Below, in pieces: positions 21,825-27,057 of a DNA stretch of 27,057 nucleotides. The notes below the pieces were generated by a model, which saw nothing but the letters and a program-made list of their open reading frames with translations, was not told the origin of the DNA and ran no database searches. The first letter of the stretch is position 1. Each line of letters begins with the position of its first letter. A program made the translations under genes and the position numbers. Source of the DNA: Bacillota bacterium (GTDB lineage: Bacteria; Bacillota; Clostridia; Lachnospirales; Lachnospiraceae); NCBI GenBank assembly GCA_023420935.1, contig JAEZUR010000110.1, positions 1 to 27,057 on the forward strand, in the 5' to 3' direction.

Positions 21825-21869
21825 AAGCTGACAACAGCTGCAAAATTATGCAGCTGTTGTCAGCTTTTT
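21825..21869 (+). terminator. Intrinsic terminator downstream of the glucosidase region
   Basis: Perfect 17-bp stem (21825-21841 with 21850-21866), 8-nt loop, then a T-run. It isolates the binding-protein promoter from glucosidase transcription. Confidence 0.9.
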
Positions 21870-21947
21870 CATTTCTGTTAGATTACAAGGAGAGTTTATT
21901 TTTTTACACTGAATAGCTGTTAATAGGAAAGAATAAATTACAAAACA

Positions 21948-22083
21948 CAAAAGTTTACATATCAATCACAATATTTTACATGGTTAAGCAATTAACAAAG
22001 ATTTTAACAATAAAATACCTAAATACAAAAATTCTGTTTCTTCTGAAAAAATGATAGAAATGTTATAGTTTACTCAGTAACAC
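21948..22083 (+). promoter_or_regulatory. Sugar-binding-protein promoter, copy 1 of a duplicated control region
   Basis: A two-turn direct repeat is present: CAAAAGTTTACAT at 21948 and CAATATTTTACAT at 21969, a 21-bp period. It is followed 95 bp later by an extended -10, TGT-TATAGT (22061-22069). A further short direct repeat TTCTG-N4-TTCTG sits over the -35 zone (22032-22044). The same arrangement with the same distances recurs at 25681-25815 before the ABC ATPase. The layout suggests an activator bound upstream; the regulator is not in the window. Confidence 0.7.
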
Positions 22084-22108
22084 AAACTCGTTTAGATACA
22101 AATCGTTT

Positions 22109-22195
22109 CAAGTTCATAAACTTCTTCCTGTATGTCAGCTTCCCTCCCTGGTCATAAGACGAATAAGTTTTTACGGAAGAAGTTTATACAACTTG
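22109..22195 (+). other. Structured 5' leader hairpin of the sugar-binding-protein mRNA
   Basis: A 13-bp perfect stem (22116-22128 / 22175-22187) is extended by CAAGTT/AACTTG (22109-22114 / 22190-22195) around a 46-nt loop. It lies in a predicted leader of about 250 nt between the start site near 22076 and the ATG at 22326. A smaller hairpin, ATAATAC/GTATTAT (22267-22273 / 22279-22285), follows. I do not recognise a known riboswitch class. Confidence 0.5.
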
Positions 22196-22325
22196 ATATA
22201 AGATTAGGATCGCAGTTAATGTCACTTTTAAGAATGGTAAGAAAGAAAAGAAATTTATCATCCTAGATAATACGTACTGTATTATAAATAAAAACTATAT
22301 CACAATCAAGAAAGGAAGAGGGTTT

Positions 22326-23342
22326 ATGAAAAAGAAGGTATTGAGTTTATTATTATGTTTATCATTAGTAGGAACTATGCTAGTGGGGTGTGGTACTACA
22401 AAAAGTGATTCTGAACAAAAACAAGAAACAACAGAGGGTAAAGGAGAAGAAGCAACAGGAAATGATTCAAAACAGTTTCGAGTAGCATACATAGCAAGAA
22501 CACAATCGGACTCATTTGCTGCATGGCTTGCAAATGAAATGAAGATTGCTGCGGAAGAGTATAGCGATATTACTTTGGATGTATTCGATGGGCAAGCAGA
22601 CGATGAGAAGGAAAATGCTGCGATTGAGAATGCAATTACAAATGGATATGACGCTATCATAGTTCAACCTAACAATGGTGAGGCACAAAGACCATATATA
22701 GAAAAAATTGTAGCAGCAGGTATTATTGCTATTACTACGAATGCACGTATTGCTAATATTGAAGGAGCATCTTCAGTTGATGCCGATCCTTATAAGCAAG
22801 CTGCTGTTAATGCTGCACTTGCAGTTGAACAAGTACCTCAAAATGGTAAAGTTGTTGTATTAAAGGGACCATCCGGTAACTTCCATGCAGATGAAAGAAG
22901 AAAAGCATGGCAAGCAGAATTCTTCGATAAGAGAACAGACGTTACAATTATTGCAGAAGATATAGCTAATTGGAATAAAGATGAAGCGATGGCATTTATG
23001 GAAGATTGGGTTACAGCGTATGGTCAAATAGATGCAATTATCTCTATGAATGATAATATGGCAGCTGGTGCATTGGAAGTTGTACAAGATAATGCAAGTA
23101 TTTTATCCTATGGTGTTGATGGTACAGCAGAAGCTGCATTACTAATTCAAGAAGGAAAAATGACATCAACATGTTTACAATCTGCAATTGATTTAGCAAA
23201 ATTAAATTTATCTTCCGTTCATAAATTATTAACTGGCGAAGAGAAACAGATTGATGTAGATATTGATGAAGTTTTGATAACTAAAGATAATGCAGGCGAG
23301 TACGTAACAATGTATAAAGAAAGAGGATTAATTAAAGAGTAA
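22326..23342 (+). CDS. Sugar ABC transporter substrate-binding lipoprotein
   Basis: This is a 338-residue periplasmic-binding-protein (Peripla_BP_4, ribose/galactose-type) lipoprotein. The signal peptide KKKVLSLLLCLSLVGTMLVGC ends at lipid-anchored Cys21-22, followed by a Lys/Glu/Thr-rich linker to ~50. Domain 1 begins FRVAYIARTQSDSFAAWLANEM. Later landmarks are GYDAIIVQPNNGEA, AAVNAALAVEQ, VVLKGPSGN, IDAIISMNDNMAAGALE and a C-terminal KLLTGEE tract. It captures a sugar for the ABC ATPase encoded at 25862, and may also present it to the chemoreceptor encoded next. The specific sugar is not assignable. GGAAGAGGG precedes the ATG. Confidence 0.93.
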   Translation: MKKKVLSLLLCLSLVGTMLVGCGTTKSDSEQKQETTEGKGEEATGNDSKQFRVAYIARTQSDSFAAWLANEMKIAAEEYSDITLDVFDGQADDEKENAAIENAITNGYDAIIVQPNNGEAQRPYIEKIVAAGIIAITTNARIANIEGASSVDADPYKQAAVNAALAVEQVPQNGKVVVLKGPSGNFHADERRKAWQAEFFDKRTDVTIIAEDIANWNKDEAMAFMEDWVTAYGQIDAIISMNDNMAAGALEVVQDNASILSYGVDGTAEAALLIQEGKMTSTCLQSAIDLAKLNLSSVHKLLTGEEKQIDVDIDEVLITKDNAGEYVTMYKERGLIKE

Positions 23343-23371
23343 AGGGAAATTATTAATAATATAAAAACCAG

Positions 23372-23408
23372 TTTATCCGGCAGAAGAAGTATATCTCTGC
23401 CGGATAAA
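23372..23408 (+). other. Intercistronic stem-loop between binding protein and chemoreceptor
   Basis: A perfect 13-bp stem (23372-23384 / 23396-23408) has an 11-nt loop and no T-run. It is more likely an RNA-stabilising or attenuating hairpin than a full terminator. Such a hairpin after a binding-protein gene commonly raises its level over downstream genes (family knowledge; inference here). Confidence 0.6.
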
Positions 23409-23435
23409 TTATTAAGTTCAATGGAGGCATACGGC

Positions 23436-25466
23436 ATGAGGAGATTTAAGAAATTAAATAGTATGAAAACAAAGATGGTTTTATTATTAGGATCAATCAT
23501 TTTACTCGTAAGCGTAGGGATGGGATTGATGTCATATTATATCTCGTCACATGCATTAGTTATAAACGTAAAACAGATGTTGCCTGTAATGGCTGAGCAA
23601 TCATCGTTATTGATTGAAGGAAGTATTTCAGAAAGCTTTAAATTATTAGATATGATTCAATATAGCAATAAAGATTCATCGCTAACAGAAGAGCAGAAAT
23701 TCTCGAAACTTAAAATACAAGAGGTTAAGGGAAAATATTTACTACTAGGTATTGCAGATTTAAATGGTAAACTTATAACTGCCGATGAAAAAGAAATTAA
23801 TATTAGTGATATGGATGTTTATCAAAAAGCACTGAAGGGTGAGCAGGCAGTGAGTGAACCAATTAAGGACACGTTTGGAATTTCTGGTTTATCTGATAGT
23901 AGTATGGTCATTGTATATGCGAATCCAACAAAAGTTGGAGGTAAGGTTGAAAGTGTCTTAGTAGCAGTAAAATCCGGCAATGAATTCAGTACAATCGTAA
24001 ATGATATTTCTTTTGGAAAAACGGGTAGAGCATTTATGATAAATGGGTTGGGAGAAATGATAGCCCATAACAATTTATCATTAGTATATGATAAAACAAA
24101 CTATATTCTAAAAGCAGAAAATGACAAGTCATTTAGACAAATGGCTGATATGCTTGATTTGATGATAAAAGGAAATAACGGGACAGGTGAATATACATAT
24201 AACGGGGTAAAGAATTATGCTGGATATGCTCCAATTGGTTCTACTGGATGGTCAATTGCTATCGTTGGTGAGAGCAGTGATATCTTATCTGGATTAAATA
24301 AACTGGAAAGTACCTCAAAAATCCTGGCAGTTTTATTTTTGTTAGGTGGTGTTATAGCGGTATTCTTCATAACAGACAGTATAACAAAGGGTTTAATACT
24401 AAATGTAAAAACGATAGGTATCATGGCTAACGGTGATTTAACAGAAAGAGTGTTGGACAAATATAGAAAGAAAAAGGATGAAGTTGGTATATTGGCAAAT
24501 TCATTATCGAAGATGCAAAGCTTTATCCGCGATATGATAATTAATATAAAGAATAGTTCTTCGGACATTGATAGTCAATCAGAAAACTTATTTACGATAT
24601 CTAAGACGGTAACAGACGCAACTGATAATGTTACAGTTGCAATTCAGGATGTAGCAAAAGGGGCTAGTGAGCAAGCAGAAGAATTATGCAACATACTGAA
24701 TCGATTAAATCATTTTTCAACTGAGCTAGGTAACGTTGCTCAGTTAATAAATAATATTGATAAAAATACTAGTGGTATCAGTATCATGGCAGAAGATAGT
24801 AATACTAATATGCGGTTTTTGGTAGAATCGTGGCATGTTATCAACGATTCATTTAAGGATTTTATGTTCAAGATTATGGATTTAAGTAAAAATATCAATA
24901 AAGTAAATGAAATTGCAAACTTTATTAATGATATTGCGGATCAGACGAATCTACTATCTTTAAATGCTACTATCGAAGCAGCAAGAGCTGGGGAGTCAGG
25001 TCGAGGGTTCACTGTTGTAGCAAATAATATCAGAAATCTTGCAGATCAGACAAAAACGTTATCCATAAATATTAATACAATTATCAATGGCGTTATTATT
25101 GAAGCTGAAAACATGGTGGGTAACACCAAGTCCATGGATAAAGAATTGAGCAATCAGATTATGGTACTTAATACCACATTAGATTCATTTGAAACAATGA
25201 TAAAAGCTTTCCACGGTATGTCTCCAGAGATTGAATCAGTGAATGCTTCTACCTATGAATTAGATTATGAAAAGAATTTGATTATTGAGAAAATAGAAGG
25301 AATAGCAGCCATTGCAGAGCAAGTATCAGCATCCTCTGAAGAAATAGCAGCTTCTGCTGAGGAAATGAATACCTCTATGGACGATATAACTTCTGCAGCT
25401 CAGACATTGACCGTTATGACGAAAGAAATGCAGATGCAGGTCAACCAATTTAAGATATCAGAGTAA
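23436..25466 (+). CDS. Methyl-accepting chemotaxis protein with dCache-type sensor
   Basis: This 676-residue chemoreceptor has TM1 ~13-37, a large extracytoplasmic double-Cache-like domain (~40-275, with SDSSMVIVYANPTK, GKTGRAFMINGLGEMIAHN, GYAPIGSTGWSIAIVGE), TM2 ~294-314 and HAMP (~315-372). A coiled signalling domain with hairpin tip (~496-540: DQTNLLSLNATIEAARAGES) follows. The tip keeps the Glu and Arg trimer contacts. ATG 23436 is chosen because GGAGG at 23423-23427 precedes it by eight bases; the frame extends to 23421 but without a ribosome site. It lies between a sugar-binding protein and a sugar ABC ATPase, suggesting it reports on the same or a related sugar. There is no CheR pentapeptide at the C-terminus. 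Confidence 0.93.
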   Translation: MRRFKKLNSMKTKMVLLLGSIILLVSVGMGLMSYYISSHALVINVKQMLPVMAEQSSLLIEGSISESFKLLDMIQYSNKDSSLTEEQKFSKLKIQEVKGKYLLLGIADLNGKLITADEKEINISDMDVYQKALKGEQAVSEPIKDTFGISGLSDSSMVIVYANPTKVGGKVESVLVAVKSGNEFSTIVNDISFGKTGRAFMINGLGEMIAHNNLSLVYDKTNYILKAENDKSFRQMADMLDLMIKGNNGTGEYTYNGVKNYAGYAPIGSTGWSIAIVGESSDILSGLNKLESTSKILAVLFLLGGVIAVFFITDSITKGLILNVKTIGIMANGDLTERVLDKYRKKKDEVGILANSLSKMQSFIRDMIINIKNSSSDIDSQSENLFTISKTVTDATDNVTVAIQDVAKGASEQAEELCNILNRLNHFSTELGNVAQLINNIDKNTSGISIMAEDSNTNMRFLVESWHVINDSFKDFMFKIMDLSKNINKVNEIANFINDIADQTNLLSLNATIEAARAGESGRGFTVVANNIRNLADQTKTLSININTIINGVIIEAENMVGNTKSMDKELSNQIMVLNTTLDSFETMIKAFHGMSPEIESVNASTYELDYEKNLIIEKIEGIAAIAEQVSASSEEIAASAEEMNTSMDDITSAAQTLTVMTKEMQMQVNQFKISE

Positions 25467-25548
25467 CGTAATGCAGCAGATGAGGAAGCGTTTATTGTAT
25501 AAGACAATAAAGGGAATTGTGTAAAGATAAATGCGCGCGTACTTCAAT

Positions 25549-25590
25549 AAAAACCGCTAGTTTCTAATGATAGAAAACTAGCGGTTTTTC
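25549..25590 (+). terminator. Intrinsic terminator after the chemoreceptor gene
   Basis: A 17-18-bp stem (25549-25565 / 25572-25589, one bulge) has a 6-nt loop and ends in TTTTT. It separates the chemoreceptor transcript from the ABC ATPase gene, which has its own promoter. The remaining sequence to 25680 shows nothing else I can name. Confidence 0.9.
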
Positions 25591-25680
25591 TATTTATGAT
25601 CATGGAAAGTTCACGAAGTATGCTTGTCGTCGTAGAACACTATATGGCGGGCTATACAAATAGTGAAATTAGTGTTACCA

Positions 25681-25815
25681 CAATATTTTGCATCCGATTC
25701 GCAATATTTTACATAGTTAATAAATTCACAAAATATTTAATAATAAATTACACGAACACAGAAATTCTGTTTCTTCTGAATATTTTTAAGAAATGTTATA
25801 GTTTACTCAGGAACA
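25681..25815 (+). promoter_or_regulatory. Sugar ABC ATPase promoter, copy 2 of the duplicated control region
   Basis: Two direct repeats, CAATATTTTGCAT (25681) and CAATATTTTACAT (25702), have a 21-bp period. They are followed by TTCTG-N4-TTCTG over the -35 zone and an extended -10 TGT-TATAGT (25794-25802), 95 bp from the second repeat exactly as in copy 1. By hand, about 21 of 115 positions differ from copy 1, with no gap. The predicted leader is only ~53 nt here. Confidence 0.7.
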
Positions 25816-25861
25816 AGATAACACCCTGATGAATGCAAATAAAGAAATGGGAGGCAAAAAA

Positions 25862-27057
25862 ATGGAACATGATATCAAGCTTAGGGTTTCGCAGATAGAG
25901 AAATCTTTTCCTGGCGTGAAAGCCTTGGATAAAATTGATTTTGAAGTTAGGCGAGGTACTGTTCATGCTCTGTGTGGAGAAAATGGAGCAGGTAAATCCA
26001 CGTTAATGAAAATTATCAATGGAATTTACAAACCAGATGCGGGACAAATATTTATCGATGAGAAAGCGGTAAAAATTCAAAATCCAATTCACGCAAGACA
26101 GCATGGTATTGCAATGATTGCTCAGGAATTGAATTATGTTCCGGAAATGTCGATTGAAGAAAATCTGTTTTTAGGAAGATTACCAGTTACAAAGTTTGGA
26201 AAAGTAGATTGGAAGCTCTTAAGAAAGAAAACAGTAGAGTTTTTAGAGGCAGAGAATTTACCGTACAAACCGACTCAAAAGTTAAAGTCATTGACAGTAT
26301 CAGATATTCAGATGTTAGAGATTATTAAAGCAGTATCAAATAATGCTGATATTATCGTCATGGATGAACCAACATCATCAATTACACATAGAGAAGTAGA
26401 AAAGCTGTTCAAGAAGATAGCTGAGCTAAAAGCGCAAGGTGTTTGCATTGTCTATATATCACACAAGCTAGACGAAGTGTTTGAAATAGCAGATGATATC
26501 ACCGTATTTAGAGATGGAACCGTAGTAGAAAGCCATCCGGCCAGTGAGATGAATATGGATCAAGTTATTTCACTTATGGTAGGACGTAAAATGGAAAATG
26601 TTTATCCGAAGGAAGAAGTAAAGATAGGTGAAAAGCTAATTGAAGTAAAGGGACTAAATAGTACGGGTGTTTTTAAAGATATTAACTTTCATGTCAAAAA
26701 GGGTGAAATTGTTGGTTTTGCAGGTCTAGTAGGAGCAGGAAGAACAGAAGTAATGCGAGCTATGTTTGGATTAGATCCAATTACATCCGGAGAGATTTAT
26801 ATTAACAAAGAAAAGGTAACAATCAAAAAAGTTTCAGATAGTATTAAAAATAAAATGGTAATGCTCTCCGAAGATAGAAGGAGATATGGAATTATTCCAA
26901 TTCGAAGTGTCATGGAAAATGCAAGTATATCAAGTCTAGAGAAAGTAATTTATGGTGGTTATGCTCATGAGAAATTAGAACGTAAATTAGTTGGTGAGTA
27001 TTTCAACAAAATGAATGTAAAAACCCCTTCTCTCGACACCCCAATTCAAGCTTTAAG
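25862..27057 (+). CDS. Sugar ABC transporter ATP-binding protein (RbsA/MglA type), cut by window edge
   Basis: The frame is open from ATG 25862 (GGGAGG before it) to the window end, about 398 residues, so the C-terminus is missing. It has two tandem ATPase domains as in RbsA/MglA. The first has Walker A GENGAGKST (~41-49), Walker B IIVMDEPTSSI, switch VYISHKLDE, and a signature region degenerate to LKSLTVSDIQMLEI as usual in this family. The second has the family's altered Walker A GLVGAGRTE (~287-295) and LSEDRRRYGIIPIRSV. It energises uptake of a monosaccharide captured by the lipoprotein encoded at 22326. The permease gene is expected just beyond the window. Confidence 0.95.
   Translation, partial: MEHDIKLRVSQIEKSFPGVKALDKIDFEVRRGTVHALCGENGAGKSTLMKIINGIYKPDAGQIFIDEKAVKIQNPIHARQHGIAMIAQELNYVPEMSIEENLFLGRLPVTKFGKVDWKLLRKKTVEFLEAENLPYKPTQKLKSLTVSDIQMLEIIKAVSNNADIIVMDEPTSSITHREVEKLFKKIAELKAQGVCIVYISHKLDEVFEIADDITVFRDGTVVESHPASEMNMDQVISLMVGRKMENVYPKEEVKIGEKLIEVKGLNSTGVFKDINFHVKKGEIVGFAGLVGAGRTEVMRAMFGLDPITSGEIYINKEKVTIKKVSDSIKNKMVMLSEDRRRYGIIPIRSVMENASISSLEKVIYGGYAHEKLERKLVGEYFNKMNVKTPSLDTPIQAL

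Noticed and set aside
22095..22115. Catabolite-responsive (cre) element in the binding-protein leader
   Set aside because: The reverse strand TTGAAACGATTTGTA looks similar, but the half sites are one base too close for the cre consensus.
25596..25829. 77-codon open frame downstream of the chemoreceptor terminator
   Set aside because: It runs through the terminator-proximal spacer and the duplicated promoter, has no ribosome site, and its counterpart in promoter copy 1 is not open.

Overview
The window reads as a chromosomal segment of a low-GC, anaerobic, Gram-positive Clostridia, most likely a Lachnospiraceae member of the Lachnoclostridium phytofermentans type. This is inferred from AT-rich codon use, strong GGAGG ribosome sites, extended -10 promoters, an AgrBD/AgrCA quorum system, several chemoreceptors, and ABC sugar and amino-acid transporters. 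I cannot confirm the species from sequence alone. Both edges cut genes: an ABC-2 type ATPase at the left, a sugar ABC ATPase at the right.

Region 1 (1-4130) is a complete agr-like quorum-sensing locus. A histidine kinase and LytTR response regulator (agrC-agrA) run leftward and agrB-agrD run rightward from a shared 177-bp control region. AgrD is a 47-residue peptide too short for most gene callers. It has no cysteine, and a serine sits where the ring-closing Cys is expected. A small unknown protein gene follows.

Region 2 (4129-8310) concerns iron and sulfur handling: a Crp/Fnr-type regulator, divergent from a ferritin translationally coupled to a Bfd-like [2Fe-2S] protein, then a four-domain CoA-disulfide reductase/rhodanese/TusA/DsrE fusion. 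A tandem GC-rich double-hairpin repeat separates this from the next genes.

Region 3 (8492-13724) holds an MFS transporter, a chemoreceptor with a perfect Crp-type palindrome centred at about -41.5, a second Crp/Fnr-type regulator, a small cupin protein and a D-2-hydroxyacid dehydrogenase.

Region 4 (13818-17016) is a polar amino-acid ABC transporter operon (binding lipoprotein, permease, ATPase) that ends with a type I 3-dehydroquinate dehydratase (aroD).

Region 5 (17017-18390) is gene-poor. It carries two long imperfect palindromes, a 57-residue single-span membrane protein and a flavin-reductase-like gene.

Region 6 (18457-21540) is a LacI-type regulator and a GH13 oligo-1,6-glucosidase. 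The glucosidase promoter is flanked by two near-identical LacI-type operators.

Region 7 (21565-27057) begins with another long palindrome related to the first one in region 5. It continues with a sugar-binding lipoprotein, a dCache chemoreceptor and a sugar ABC ATPase. The binding protein and the ATPase have near-duplicate promoters of about 115-135 bp, which suggests one regulator drives uptake on both sides of the chemoreceptor gene.

The most unusual items are the cysteine-free AgrD, the two cloverleaf-like long inverted repeats with a shared tip and junction motif, and the duplicated two-turn direct-repeat promoter.
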